In this document: positions 23,468 through 32,295 of the stretch, in pieces
How positions within the stretch are numbered: the stretch's first letter is position 1
Layout of the letters: every line of letters starts with the position of its first letter
From: Microcaldota archaeon
Lineage (GTDB): Archaea; Micrarchaeota; Micrarchaeia; Anstonellales; Bilamarchaeaceae
Assembly: GCA_023129075.1 (NCBI GenBank)
Contig: JAGMCT010000013.1
Location: 1-64,000 of the forward strand
Length of the DNA: 64,000 nucleotides
Direction of reading: 5' to 3'
The notes under the pieces: model-generated
What the model saw: only the letters and a program-made list of their open reading frames with translations
Database searches by the model: none
What the model was told of the DNA's origin: nothing
Made by a program: the position numbers and the translations under genes

Positions 23468-24199
23468 TCACCTTTTGGATTTTTTCCTTCCAGTAGACCT
23501 GGCGGCTATATGGCCGACTTTTCCTCCTGGAGGAGTACCTCTCGCAACTGTAGTAGGTTTACCTACATGATGTTGTTTTCCTCCATGCGGATGGTTGTAA
23601 GCGTTTTGAGCAACTCCTCTTACTATAGGCCAAAGCCTGTTCTTTGCTTTTTTTCTATAATAATTTTTGCCTGCCTTGAGAAGTGGTTTTTCTTTTCTCC
23701 CTCCTCCTGCAACAACACCTATTTGAGCCCTTGCATCTGAAGAAAAAATCATGCTTTTTCTGCTTGGAAGTCTTATTGTTACTTTATTTCCTTCCTTGGA
23801 AACAAGTATTCCATAGGAACCCGGGACCTTTACATATTTTCCTCCATCTCCCGGCATTCTTTCAAGATTAAATACGTAAGTACCTTCTGGAATCCTATAA
23901 AGCGGAAGGATGTTTCCTATAGCAACAGTAGCCTGGGAGCCTGCCTCTATGCAGTCTCCAACTGCAATACCCTCCGGAGCGATAAGATGGCCTTTGCTCT
24001 GGTCATCATAAAGAACCTTCATCAAAGGAGCATCTCTAAGAACATCATCAACAAAATCCAGCACCTTTCCCGTTATAAGGCCTGCCTTTTCTACATCATC
24101 ATATTGCCTATATTGAGACTTTGCCTTGAATCTGGCTTTTGGAGAGCGGTATTTCTGTGAACCCTTTCCTCTTTTCTGTGGTTTTAATGGTTTTCCCAT
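23468..24199 (-). CDS. rpl2: Ribosomal protein L2 (uL2)
   Basis: 243 residues starting M-G-K-P-L-K-P-Q-K-R-G-K-G-S. R-A-Q-I-G-V-V-A-G-G-G-R-K-E-K-P-L, W-P-I-V-R-G-V-A-Q-N-A-Y-N-H-P-H-G-G and H-H-V-G are the universal motifs around the peptidyl-transferase-proximal histidine. The ATG at 24199 is preceded by GGTG; the longer open frame runs into L23. Confidence 0.96.
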   Translation of the reverse strand: MGKPLKPQKRGKGSQKYRSPKARFKAKSQYRQYDDVEKAGLITGKVLDFVDDVLRDAPLMKVLYDDQSKGHLIAPEGIAVGDCIEAGSQATVAIGNILPLYRIPEGTYVFNLERMPGDGGKYVKVPGSYGILVSKEGNKVTIRLPSRKSMIFSSDARAQIGVVAGGGRKEKPLLKAGKNYYRKKAKNRLWPIVRGVAQNAYNHPHGGKQHHVGKPTTVARGTPPGGKVGHIAARSTGRKKSKR

Positions 24200-24209
24200 G
24201 TGAACACCC

Positions 24210-24458
24210 CTATGCCATCTTGAGTTTAGAGGCAATATCCTCTGCCTTGAACTCCTTGGACAGGGTTATTATTGCCCGCTTTTCTCCTTTTGGAGTGACA
24301 TAAGTCCTTATCTTTTCAACCTTTACCTTGAACAGGGATTCCATCTCTTTTTTTATGGAATCTTTTGTTGCTTTTTCTGCAACCCGGAAGATAATTTTAT
24401 TTTCAAATTCAATCATTCCTATTGCCTTCTCAGTTTTGATTGGTTCTATTAATATCAT
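24210..24458 (-). CDS. rpl23: Ribosomal protein L23 (uL23)
   Basis: 82 residues. P-I-K-T-E-K-A-I-G-M-I-E, F-K-V-K-V-E-K-I-R-T and the basic G-E-K-R-A-I-I identify L23, an exit-tunnel protein and docking site for SRP and SecY. Its ATG overlaps the L4 TAA, and its GGTG site lies inside L4. Confidence 0.95.
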   Translation of the reverse strand: MILIEPIKTEKAIGMIEFENKIIFRVAEKATKDSIKKEMESLFKVKVEKIRTYVTPKGEKRAIITLSKEFKAEDIASKLKMA

Positions 24459-25237
24459 TATAAATCACCGATTTCGTTTAGCGCTTTTTCTGTATAAAGC
24501 GTCAATCTTCCTGGATGGGTTCCGGGAGCAAGGTCCTTTACCCTTAATCTATTAACAGGAATAACATCAACACCCGGAAGGTTTGAAGCTGACTTGAAAA
24601 TTGTGTTCTTTGGAATTACTATAAGCGCTGACTTTGGGGTCCTTGTTCTTGTTTTTCTTTTTCTTATCCCTGTAACTTTCTTTCTCTTCTTCTTTGCCTT
24701 TGAAAGGTCTTCCCTTATGAAATTTGAAAGAAGAAAAAGCACATCCTTTGTTTTTGAAAGAGAAAGAACATCATCAGAAAAAACTATAGGTGCCTGTCCT
24801 GAATAAAGATGGCCCCTTGCCTTTATAAGCTCCGGCTGGGCCGTAGCTGCTATTGCACTAAAAAGGGCTTTTCTGTATTCCTTTTTATTTACTTTTTCAA
24901 TTATAATTTTTTCAGGCTTCGGAGGGTGCGCCCTTCTACCAGAGTAAGCTGAGGGAATTCTTCTTACCTTTCCTGCAAGCCCCTTGGGTCTTACCTCTCT
25001 TGGAAGCATTGCCTGGCCTTTGTTTTTTAAAGAGCCGTAGGCGTCCTTTCTCCCCCTATATTTTGCAGAGGTTTCAAGCCCTGCAAACTTATAGGCTCCC
25101 TTTGGCTGGTATTCCTTTGTTTCATCGCTCAGGACTGCTCTTCTTATTATTTCTTCTCTTATCTCTTCGTTAAAGCAGGAAGGAAGCGTAATCTCCTTTG
25201 CTTCTTTTCCATCTTTAGAATAAACCTTTGCCTTCAT
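24458..25237 (-). CDS. rpl4: Ribosomal protein L4 (uL4)
   Basis: 259 residues. A basic extended loop (R-R-A-H-P-P-K-P-E) inserts between two lobes, and the second lobe ends V-D-V-I-P-V-N-R-L-R-V-K-D-L-A-P-G. Typical archaeal L4 with G-Q-A-M-L-P-R-E near residue 75. It may also regulate its own operon, as L4 does elsewhere. Confidence 0.95.
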   Translation of the reverse strand: MKAKVYSKDGKEAKEITLPSCFNEEIREEIIRRAVLSDETKEYQPKGAYKFAGLETSAKYRGRKDAYGSLKNKGQAMLPREVRPKGLAGKVRRIPSAYSGRRAHPPKPEKIIIEKVNKKEYRKALFSAIAATAQPELIKARGHLYSGQAPIVFSDDVLSLSKTKDVLFLLSNFIREDLSKAKKKRKKVTGIRKRKTRTRTPKSALIVIPKNTIFKSASNLPGVDVIPVNRLRVKDLAPGTHPGRLTLYTEKALNEIGDL

Positions 25238-25239
25238 TA

Positions 25240-26184
25240 TTACACCTTTGATTCAAGAGAAACGTATGTGAGTTTCGGCTCCTTTACGGAGGGGGGTGCT
25301 CTTACGCCCAATCGCATTCTTATGAGTCTTTTTACCGGGCCCGGAACAGAACCCTTTATCAAAACATAGTTGGTTCTTACGAAACCGTAATGAGGGAATC
25401 CTCCCTTGGGATTTATCTCTTCTGCATTATCCCCTACTTTCATTATTCTTTTATTAAATTCGGTTCTTGTCTGGTAACCTGTCTGGCCTGCTTGGGGAAC
25501 TGTATAAAGAACATATCCTGGGGTCCATGCACCAAGCGTACCTACATGTCTTCTTTGTCCTGTGGCTTTGTAGCGCTGGAGGCCGACCCCGAATCTCTTT
25601 ACAGGGCCCTGCCATCCCTTTCCTTTTGTGACTGCTATAATATCCCAGAATTCTCCGTGTTTGAGAACCTCTGGTGGGCTGAGCTCCTTTCCTACAAGGG
25701 GTTTTGCATATTCCAATTTTTGCTTTGGGTCATCACCGCCTATTCCAATCTCCATTCTTTCTATATGTTTCTTTCCTATGGAAGTTGTGGACGGGTCTAT
25801 AAAAATAAGGAGAGAGAGGTCATCAAATTCTCCTGGAATTGAACTCTTTGGTCTTTTCTTTAAGCTGAGTTTTGAGAGAAGGTTGCTGTCTTCTGTAAAA
25901 AAATCAGCGCATGAGTGTTTATCCTTATAAAATCTTATTCCATATGCGTATACCTTCGGGATTTCAAGAACTGTTACCGGAGTAACTACTTCCTGGCCCT
26001 TACTTGGACCTTCCAGGTCCTCCAGGTATGCTATATGAGTCATTCCTGCTTTATAGCCTACAAAACCAAGAATTCTTGAATCTGAATGTTCGCCCCAGTA
26101 CTGAATAGAAGGAAGCTGAGACTTTGCCCTTTTTCTTGGTCTAAATGCTCTAGACCCTTTTCTAGGTTTCCAAATATCTGTCAT
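25240..26184 (-). CDS. rpl3: Ribosomal protein L3 (uL3)
   Basis: 314 residues. The start M-T-D-I-W-K-P-R-K-G-S, the motif G-Y-K-A-G-M-T-H, the loop V-T-K-G-K-G-W-Q-G-P-V-K-R-F-G-V and G-H-R-R-H-like Q-R-R-H-V-G-T-L-G-A-W are archaeal L3 features. It is the first gene of the long minus-strand operon that runs to L14e. GGTG lies upstream of the ATG. Confidence 0.95.
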   Translation of the reverse strand: MTDIWKPRKGSRAFRPRKRAKSQLPSIQYWGEHSDSRILGFVGYKAGMTHIAYLEDLEGPSKGQEVVTPVTVLEIPKVYAYGIRFYKDKHSCADFFTEDSNLLSKLSLKKRPKSSIPGEFDDLSLLIFIDPSTTSIGKKHIERMEIGIGGDDPKQKLEYAKPLVGKELSPPEVLKHGEFWDIIAVTKGKGWQGPVKRFGVGLQRYKATGQRRHVGTLGAWTPGYVLYTVPQAGQTGYQTRTEFNKRIMKVGDNAEEINPKGGFPHYGFVRTNYVLIKGSVPGPVKRLIRMRLGVRAPPSVKEPKLTYVSLESKV

Positions 26185-26203
26185 GTAAAACACCTTTGTG
26201 TAG

Positions 26204-26218
26204 CCCTCACGACGAGGG
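26204..26218 (-). promoter_or_regulatory. Hairpin in the L3 operon leader
   Basis: CCCTC-GTCGT-GAGGG forms a 5-bp stem with a 5-nt loop about 20 nt before the L3 ribosome-binding site, between the predicted transcription start and the ATG. It could be a site where a ribosomal protein represses its own operon; that role is inference only. Confidence 0.3.
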
Positions 26219-26261
26219 GCACCGTTACTGAAGAAGTGTGCTTAGTAGTATTTAGAGAAAG

Positions 26262-26273
26262 GTTTAAATAAGT
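26262..26273 (-). promoter_or_regulatory. TATA box of the L3-to-L14e operon
   Basis: On the minus strand CTTATTTAAACC gives a strong TTTAAA box. Transcription would begin near 26237-26240, leaving a leader of about 55 nt, unusual in this window where most first genes are leaderless. Confidence 0.5.
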
Positions 26274-26294
26274 TAGTGTAAGTGGTAGCCCTGG

Positions 26295-27179
26295 TTAGAT
26301 TGAAATCCTAAGAAGTTTCTCTGAATTTGGTTTTCCTTTTGGTTTTTTTAATTTTGGTTTCTTTAATTTTATTGCATTGTTCCATGTCCAATTAAATTTA
26401 TGGAAGATGTCAAGGGCGTACTCTTTACCTATCTCTCTACTTTTGCATAACTCTCTTAAGATAGCAATTACCTCTGGTTTCATTGTTTGCGGAGTTATTT
26501 CCATGAACGTCTTTTTTAGAGTGTTATCAAAACTATGACAAAAGGCATAAGTAAATTCACGATTGAAATCTGCTTCCTTTTGTATTAAGAGTCTCGCTAT
26601 CTTGACATTTCCGCAGTTTACTGCATGCCTGAACGCAGTTCTGCCCCCAAAATCTTCAGCAGTTATATCTGCCCCTTTCTTTATCAAGAGTTCAACCATT
26701 TCAGTACGTCCATACATGGAAGCATACATTAGTGCTGTCTTACCCTTGTTGCATCTTACATCTACAACTGCCCGGTTTTTTATCAATAAATCAGCTGTTT
26801 TCGTATGCCCGCTCCAAGCAGTCTTCATTAGTGCTGTTTCACCACAACTGTTCGTTATATGTATATCTGCTCCATTTTTTATGAGAACTCTGACTGTTTT
26901 TACATCTCCTAAACTTGAGGCAAAAAGAAGAGGGATAGAACTAAACTCTTTATTTATATCAGCTCCAAGAGAGACGGCAAGCTGGACCGTTCCGGAAAAG
27001 TGCTTATATATTGAGTCAAATAAAAGGCGGTTGGCCTGGTCTTTTGTTACAATCTTCTTCATTTCTTTTATTACTTTTTCAGGGACCGGCGTAATTGCGG
27101 CTTCCAGGTCAAAAGCATAGGTTGGGGAAATAAATGTGCCAACAAGGAATCTGGCTCTTAATTTTGTTAGAAAACCCAT
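26295..27179 (-). CDS. Ankyrin-repeat protein with divergent MRKP-type C-terminal domain
   Basis: 294 residues. A helical N-terminal part (to ~60) precedes about five ankyrin repeats with G-A-D-I, G-x-T-A-L-M-x-A and V-x-L-L-I-K-K-G-A-D patterns. The C-terminal domain matches the other repeat proteins here: P-E-V-I-A-I-L-R-E-L, a helix, then basic K-L-K-K-P-K-L-K-K-P-K and the end K-L-L-R-I-S-I, a diverged form of the M-R-K-P box. A TATA box (ATATTTAAAG, 27201-27210) lies about 27 nt before the ATG, so the message is leaderless. It stands between the L3 operon and metG. Binding partner unknown. Confidence 0.85.
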   Translation of the reverse strand: MGFLTKLRARFLVGTFISPTYAFDLEAAITPVPEKVIKEMKKIVTKDQANRLLFDSIYKHFSGTVQLAVSLGADINKEFSSIPLLFASSLGDVKTVRVLIKNGADIHITNSCGETALMKTAWSGHTKTADLLIKNRAVVDVRCNKGKTALMYASMYGRTEMVELLIKKGADITAEDFGGRTAFRHAVNCGNVKIARLLIQKEADFNREFTYAFCHSFDNTLKKTFMEITPQTMKPEVIAILRELCKSREIGKEYALDIFHKFNWTWNNAIKLKKPKLKKPKGKPNSEKLLRISI

Positions 27180-27200
27180 TATATTATGTTGTTAAAAAAG

Positions 27201-27210
27201 ATATTTAAAG
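27201..27210 (-). promoter_or_regulatory. TATA box of the ankyrin gene
   Basis: The complement of ATATTTAAAG, centred about 27 nt before the ATG at 27179, predicts a leaderless transcript. Confidence 0.5.
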
Positions 27211-27262
27211 GTTTGCATAACCACATAACCATAATTACATTTATTTGCCTGATGTTCAATCA

Positions 27263-27272
27263 GATTTATAAA
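27263..27272 (+). promoter_or_regulatory. TATA box of metG
   Basis: GATTTATAAATT lies about 40 nt before the metG ATG. The predicted start near 27292 leaves a short leader that holds the GGTG site at 27296-27299. Confidence 0.45.
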
Positions 27273-27306
27273 TTCTTATCTGAAATCCTTTCATAAGGTG
27301 TTTTTC

Positions 27307-29400
27307 ATGGAAAAAAGACTCATTACCTCAGCACTGCCATATGTGAACAACGTCCCGCATCTTGGGAATGTTGTGGGTTCAGTGCTATCGGCAGACATCT
27401 TTGCAAGGTACTGCAGGAGTGCTGGATATAAGACCCTTTATGTGTGCGGAACCGATGAATACGGAACAGCGACCGAAACAAAGGCGCTGGAGGAAGGAGT
27501 GAGTCCAAAAGAAATCTGCGATAAATACTATAAAATTCATAAAGAGGTTTATGATTGGTTTGAAATAAGCTTTGATATTTTTGGAAGGACTTCTACTCCA
27601 AAACATACTGAGATTACACAGCAATTATTTTTACAACTGTATAAAAATGGTTATATAATTGAGGAAGAGAGCGAACAGCCCTATGATGAGGAAAATGAAA
27701 TGTTCCTTGCAGACAGGTACGTAGAGGGAGAATGTCCTTTTTGCGGATATAAAGAAGCAAGAGGGGACCAATGCGATAAATGCGGTAAACTGCTTACTTT
27801 CAAGGAATTGATTAATCCCAAGAGCAAACTGAGCGGGAAAAAGCCGGTTCTTAAGAAAACAAAACATCTGTACATTGAATTGCCCAAACTGCAGGAAAGG
27901 CTGGAAGAATGGATGGAAAGAAGGGCAAAGGAAGGATTCTGGAGCGATAATGCTCTTGGAATCGCAAGAAGCTGGCTTAAGGAAGGGCTGAAGAAAAGAA
28001 GCATAACAAGGGATTTGAAATGGGGCGTTCCGGTTCCTTTGGAAGGATATAAAAATAAGGTATTTTATGTGTGGTTTGACGCACCTATTGGGTATGTTTC
28101 AATTACAGCGAATTATACCGATGACTGGGAACAATGGTGGAAAGATAAAAAAGTAAAATTATATCAGTTTATGGGCAAGGACAATGTGCCCTTTCATACG
28201 ATTGTTTTCCCTGCTACGCTTATTGGAGCAGGAGGAGAATGGAATCTTGTATATCATGTAAACAGCACAGAGTATCTGAATTATGAGGGAGGAAAATTCT
28301 CCAAATCACGTGGAGTAGGGGTATTCGGAAACAGTGCAATGGAAAGCGGTATTCCTGCGGATGTATGGAGATATTATTTGATGATAAACAGGCCTGAGCA
28401 GGCAGACAGCGATTTCAACTGGGGTGATTTTGCTGAAAAATTGAATAATGAACTAGTTGCAAACCTAGGAAACCTTGTGAACAGGACCATTGCATTTACC
28501 TATAATAAATTAGATGGGAAAATAGGGGAAGCAGAAGATGTTATCTATCCGGATTATGGAAAGATAACGGAAAATCTGGAGAAAGGAAAATTCAAGGATG
28601 CACTTAAAGAAATAATGCATGTTGCAAAGGAAGGGAATAAATATTTCCAGGGGAATGAACCCTGGGTTCTTATAAAAGAGGACAAGGAAAAAGCAGGAAA
28701 GGTTCTTGGAACTCTCGTGCATGTTGTGAAGGACCTTGGAATACTTATTGAACCATTTATGCCTGCTGCTTCAAGAAAAATATTTGAACAGCTGAATCTG
28801 GAGAAAAAGGGATGGGATGATTTGGGAAAGAAAAGTATTCCTGCAGGGCACAATGTGAATAAACCTGAGATACTATTTAGGAAGATAGAGCAGAAAGAGG
28901 TTGAGGAATTAAGGAAAAGGTTTGGCGGTTCTGCAGTGTCATTCAGCAAACTGGACTTGGAGGTTGGAGAGATAATTTCAGTGGAAAGGCATCCTAATGC
29001 TGAGAAACTTTATATAGAGAAGGTGAAGCTGGGGGATGAAGAAAGAACGATTGTATCCGGACTTGTAGAGCATTACAAAGAAGAGGAGCTAGTTGGAAAG
29101 AAGGTAATAATCGTGAGGAATCTAAAACCTGCGAAATTAAGGGGTGTGGTTTCTGAAGGCATGCTTCTTGCTGCTGAAAAAGGGAAGGAGGTTGAAGTTG
29201 TTTTTGCTGAAGGGGAGGTTGGAGCAAAGGTATTGAAGGAAGGGGAAGAAAATAAATCTGCAAAAGAGATAAGCATTGATGATTTCTTTAAGGTTGACTT
29301 TGAAGTAAAGGATGGGAATGTTTATGCAGAAGGAAAGAGAATTGTGTGTGAAGGAAAAGAGGTTAAAACTTATAAAGTGAAGGATGGGAAAATAAGTTAG
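27307..29400 (+). CDS. metG: Methionyl-tRNA synthetase with C-terminal tRNA-binding domain
   Basis: Charges initiator and elongator tRNA-Met. 697 residues: class I Rossmann core with H-L-G-N at 18-21 (HIGH motif), a zinc knuckle C-P-F-C ... C-D-K-C near 140-160, K-F-S-K-S-R-G (KMSKS motif), an alpha-helical anticodon domain, and a C-terminal OB-fold of the EMAP-II/Trbp111 type (D-L-E-V-G-E-I, H-P-N-A-E-K-L, G-V-V-S-E-G-M-L-L-A). In many archaea this OB domain is a separate gene; here it is fused. ATG at 27307 follows GGTG by 7 nt. Confidence 0.96.
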   Translation: MEKRLITSALPYVNNVPHLGNVVGSVLSADIFARYCRSAGYKTLYVCGTDEYGTATETKALEEGVSPKEICDKYYKIHKEVYDWFEISFDIFGRTSTPKHTEITQQLFLQLYKNGYIIEEESEQPYDEENEMFLADRYVEGECPFCGYKEARGDQCDKCGKLLTFKELINPKSKLSGKKPVLKKTKHLYIELPKLQERLEEWMERRAKEGFWSDNALGIARSWLKEGLKKRSITRDLKWGVPVPLEGYKNKVFYVWFDAPIGYVSITANYTDDWEQWWKDKKVKLYQFMGKDNVPFHTIVFPATLIGAGGEWNLVYHVNSTEYLNYEGGKFSKSRGVGVFGNSAMESGIPADVWRYYLMINRPEQADSDFNWGDFAEKLNNELVANLGNLVNRTIAFTYNKLDGKIGEAEDVIYPDYGKITENLEKGKFKDALKEIMHVAKEGNKYFQGNEPWVLIKEDKEKAGKVLGTLVHVVKDLGILIEPFMPAASRKIFEQLNLEKKGWDDLGKKSIPAGHNVNKPEILFRKIEQKEVEELRKRFGGSAVSFSKLDLEVGEIISVERHPNAEKLYIEKVKLGDEERTIVSGLVEHYKEEELVGKKVIIVRNLKPAKLRGVVSEGMLLAAEKGKEVEVVFAEGEVGAKVLKEGEENKSAKEISIDDFFKVDFEVKDGNVYAEGKRIVCEGKEVKTYKVKDGKIS

Positions 29401-29423
29401 AAAATATTGGAAGCCAAAATCAG

Positions 29424-29440
29424 ATTTGCCTTTGGCAAAT
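29424..29440. terminator. Hairpin between metG and tRNA-Ser
   Basis: A perfect 7-bp inverted repeat with a TTT loop, ATTTGCC-TTT-GGCAAAT, lies 24 nt after the metG stop. It could terminate metG or process the tRNA precursor. No T-run follows, so intrinsic archaeal termination is uncertain. Confidence 0.35.
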
Positions 29441-29472
29441 ACCTTCAACATTCGTCGCCATAAGCTCCCTAT

Positions 29473-29555
29473 GCCGAGGTCGCATAATCCGGTAGTGCGA
29501 CGGTCTCGAAAACCGTTTCCGCAAGGAATTGTCGGTTCGAATCCGGCCCTCGGCG
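29473..29555 (+). tRNA. tRNA-Ser (CGA)
   Basis: 83 nt: acceptor GCCGAGG/CCTCGGC, D-stem GCAT/GTGC, anticodon stem ACGGT/ACCGT with loop CTCGAAA (anticodon CGA), a long variable arm TTCC-GCAA-GGAA as in serine tRNAs, and T-stem GTCGG/CCGGC. The discriminator is G. CCA is not encoded, and a T-rich run (TTTCTTTT) follows directly as terminator. Confidence 0.95.
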
Positions 29556-29606
29556 TTTCTTTTATCTTATATTTTATCTAGGATTAGTGCGGGTTGGTTA
29601 CAAAAA

Positions 29607-29616
29607 GTTTATAAAA
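29607..29616 (+). promoter_or_regulatory. TATA box of the cysteine-rich surface protein gene
   Basis: GTTTATAAAATT lies about 32 nt before the ATG at 29646. This position supports that start over the in-frame ATG at 29631. Confidence 0.45.
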
Positions 29617-29645
29617 TTCCCCCTCTAATTATGTTTGGTGCAATT

Positions 29646-31745
29646 ATGAAAAAGATAATCTTTTTGTTTTTGATTTTGTTTTCCTTTGCTTTTGCAGAAG
29701 GGCTGGATTTTAGTGATGTTGAAGGAGTTGACGCCCCAATAACTACTGCCATTATGGACGATGTGCTGGATAATTGCGGCACAGTTATAGAATTAAATGA
29801 AAGTACAGAACTAGAAGATGATTATACAGATACCTGCTTTGTGATAAATGATGAGGACATAACTATAGATTGTGAAGGCAATACTATCCAAGGTTCGGGA
29901 AATGATGACGGGCAGGTAGCGTTTTATGCCAATAATATGGATGGGATCACAATCCAAAACTGTAAGATAAAGGATATACAATACGGAATAGTTCTTCATG
30001 ATGTAGATGAAAGCACCATAACAGATAATGATGTGGAAAATACGGAATATGCAATATATGTTGGTGCTCCAGGTCAATCCAGTGCAAAAGAGAATACAAT
30101 AGAAAAGAATACTATAGATGAATTCTTAAAGGCAGGAATCTGGCTGGATGAGGCAAAGGATTCGTTGATTAATGATAACGAATTAGAAGATGGTTATCTT
30201 CCGATATATCTATCAGATTCAGAGAAGAGTAATATAAAAAACAATAAGATTACTGAAGCAGAGTTTGTAGGGATAGGAGTAAACAATGGTGAAGAAATAG
30301 AAGTGGAGAAAAACACTATTTCAAAAACAGGAACTGGAGAGGAATACGGAGACGGGATTGCGCTTCTTAACTCAGAGAACTGTATAGTTAGCGAGAACGG
30401 CATATCCGAGGCCTATACCTCAGGGATTGCTGTTGTTGCGGATGAGGACCTTTCTGTAAAAAATGAACTTTATGAAAACAGCATTAATGATGCAGAATGC
30501 GGAATTCTTTTTGGGATGGACAATATATTTGCATATGGTGAGGGAATTGAAGAGTGCAAATACGGATTGTGTTTTTCAGATGTTGGGGAAGACGACTTGG
30601 AGGGATGTGTAATTGAGAATTCTTCAATAAGCGACTCCGATTCAGAGGATGTTTATGTTATGACTGATGACGTAAAAGAAACCAATGTGCTGAGGAATGT
30701 AGGATTTAACACTGGTGATGTGGAATTTGATGAGGATGCAGATAATTCAAGGTTAACAATACAAGAATTCATAAAAATAAGGATTCTTGATAAGGATGAA
30801 GAGCCCGTTGAAGATGCTGAGGTAACATTTGAAAATGGAAATGAAGAGGAAATAATGGATGATGCGGAGACTGATGAAAACGGGGAAACCGAGCTTTGCA
30901 TAACAACAATAGGATATTATTATATGGAAGATGAGGATGTAGACTATGAGGATTATAAAGAGCATGAATACAGTATTAAATACGGTGCAAAAACATTCAC
31001 TGGGAATTTTGATGTGGATGGGTCCAATATCTACATACTGGAATTAGATTTTACAATGCATCCAAAAGGACAGGTTGGAGATGCCTGCTCACAGGCAAGC
31101 GACTGCGAAACAGGCTACTGCTGCGGCAGAGGGCCCAATGCAGGAACATGCAGGGCTTCCTCAAGCTTCTGTCCTGATTACGAATGCGAGGAGAATAGCG
31201 ACTGTGATGATGATGAAGTATGCGAAAATTATGAATGTGTTGAATTAACCGGAGAATGCGGTTATGTTGAAAATCATACTTGGATGGAATATGCCTGCTG
31301 TGAAGATGCGGACTGCAAGAATAATGAAAAATGCGAGGACCACGCTTGTGTTGAAATAAACGGAACCTGCGGTTATGTGGAAAACCATACCTGGATTGAG
31401 TATGCCTGTTGTGTTGATGAGGACTGCGAAGAAGGATACAAATGCATGGGACATGAATGCATAGGAGAAATAGAATGCCAGACAAACAGTGATTGTGAAG
31501 AAAATGAATTCTGTGAGAATAATAAATGCATTGAAATAGTGCCTGCAACCTGTGGTCATATACATGAGCACAAATGGTATGACTATGAATGCTGTGCAGA
31601 TTCGGATTGTGAAGCAGGAAAGGTTTGTAAGAATAATATGTGCATAAAGGAGGAGGAAGAAGAGGAAAAACAGGCAAGAGGGTGTGCACCAGCACTTGTA
31701 ATGTTGTTTGTGTTGGGATGTTTGTTTGTCAGTAATCAGAGATAA
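29646..31745 (+). CDS. Secreted beta-helix protein with cysteine-rich repeats and C-terminal anchor
   Basis: 699 residues. A signal peptide (M-K-K-I-I-F-L-F ... S-F-A-F-A) precedes a right-handed parallel beta-helix (about 50-370) with N-x-I-x-x-x / G-I-x-x-x motifs of the NosD/CASH type. A beta-sandwich-like acidic domain (about 375-470) follows. Then come four to five cysteine-rich modules with C-x(5-6)-D-C-x-x-x-x-x-C and a recurring C-G-Y-V-E-N-H-T-W-x-E-Y-A-C-C unit. A hydrophobic segment near the C-terminus (P-A-L-V-M-L-F-V-L-G-C-L-F-V) anchors it. The protein is very acidic. It is likely a disulfide-rich surface adhesin or glycan-binding protein. The open frame upstream lies in tRNA-Ser and is not coding. 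The 3' end overlaps the Lrp gene by 17 bp. Confidence 0.85.
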   Translation: MKKIIFLFLILFSFAFAEGLDFSDVEGVDAPITTAIMDDVLDNCGTVIELNESTELEDDYTDTCFVINDEDITIDCEGNTIQGSGNDDGQVAFYANNMDGITIQNCKIKDIQYGIVLHDVDESTITDNDVENTEYAIYVGAPGQSSAKENTIEKNTIDEFLKAGIWLDEAKDSLINDNELEDGYLPIYLSDSEKSNIKNNKITEAEFVGIGVNNGEEIEVEKNTISKTGTGEEYGDGIALLNSENCIVSENGISEAYTSGIAVVADEDLSVKNELYENSINDAECGILFGMDNIFAYGEGIEECKYGLCFSDVGEDDLEGCVIENSSISDSDSEDVYVMTDDVKETNVLRNVGFNTGDVEFDEDADNSRLTIQEFIKIRILDKDEEPVEDAEVTFENGNEEEIMDDAETDENGETELCITTIGYYYMEDEDVDYEDYKEHEYSIKYGAKTFTGNFDVDGSNIYILELDFTMHPKGQVGDACSQASDCETGYCCGRGPNAGTCRASSSFCPDYECEENSDCDDDEVCENYECVELTGECGYVENHTWMEYACCEDADCKNNEKCEDHACVEINGTCGYVENHTWIEYACCVDEDCEEGYKCMGHECIGEIECQTNSDCEENEFCENNKCIEIVPATCGHIHEHKWYDYECCADSDCEAGKVCKNNMCIKEEEEEEKQARGCAPALVMLFVLGCLFVSNQR

Positions 31746-32181
31746 CAATCATTGTTTTTGTTTTTGCTACACCTTCCACTGACTGGATTCTCTCAAGAAG
31801 TATCCTATTCAATTCATTAACATCCCTGCAGTGCATCGTAAGCAAAAGATCTGCATCCCCTGTAACAATATCAACATTCTCAACACCGCTTATTCTCCTG
31901 AGCTCCTGAGCAACATCATTCTGAGTTTTCTTTATTTTCTTAAGTTCGCTTACTTCTACAAAAATAAGTATATGGGCTTTAAGAGCCATCCCTAAAAGAG
32001 CATGTTCTTTAAGAATTGTCCATTTTTTTATTACTCCTTCCTTTTCCAGCTTCTTTATTCTGTGATGAACCGTAGAAGAGGGGATTCCGAGTTTTGCTGC
32101 TATTGCATGAATCCTTGTTTTTGCATTCCTCTCAAGTATCTCAAGGATTTCAAGGTCTGTTTCATCAATCTTTAATGGCAT
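31729..32181 (-). CDS. Lrp/AsnC-family transcriptional regulator
   Basis: 150 residues: an N-terminal helix-turn-helix (I-H-A-I-A-A-K-L-G-I-P-S-S-T-V-H-H-R-I-K-K-L) and a C-terminal RAM/ligand-binding fold with V-E-N-V-D-I-V-T-G-D-A-D-L-L-L. Such proteins form octamers and regulate amino-acid metabolism in response to amino acids. ATG at 32181 (M-P-L-K-I-D) is preferred because a TTTAAAAT box lies about 27 nt upstream (leaderless); an ATG six codons earlier would be too close to it. The asparagine synthetase gene is divergent, 115 nt away, and is a possible target. Confidence 0.9.
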   Translation of the reverse strand: MPLKIDETDLEILEILERNAKTRIHAIAAKLGIPSSTVHHRIKKLEKEGVIKKWTILKEHALLGMALKAHILIFVEVSELKKIKKTQNDVAQELRRISGVENVDIVTGDADLLLTMHCRDVNELNRILLERIQSVEGVAKTKTMIVISDY

Positions 32182-32253
32182 ATATTGTATATTTTCCAAT
32201 AATCATTTTAAATCTTTCTATTTTTTAGGAGAATTCCAATAAATCTTGAAAAA

Positions 32254-32265
32254 AGTATAAATAAG
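32254..32265 (+). promoter_or_regulatory. TATA box of asnA
   Basis: AGTATAAATAAG lies about 36 nt before the ATG at 32296. The resulting short leader carries GGTGAA, 5 nt before the start. Confidence 0.45.
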
Positions 32266-32295
32266 AGTTAAAGGAATAAATACTCGGGTGAAAGA

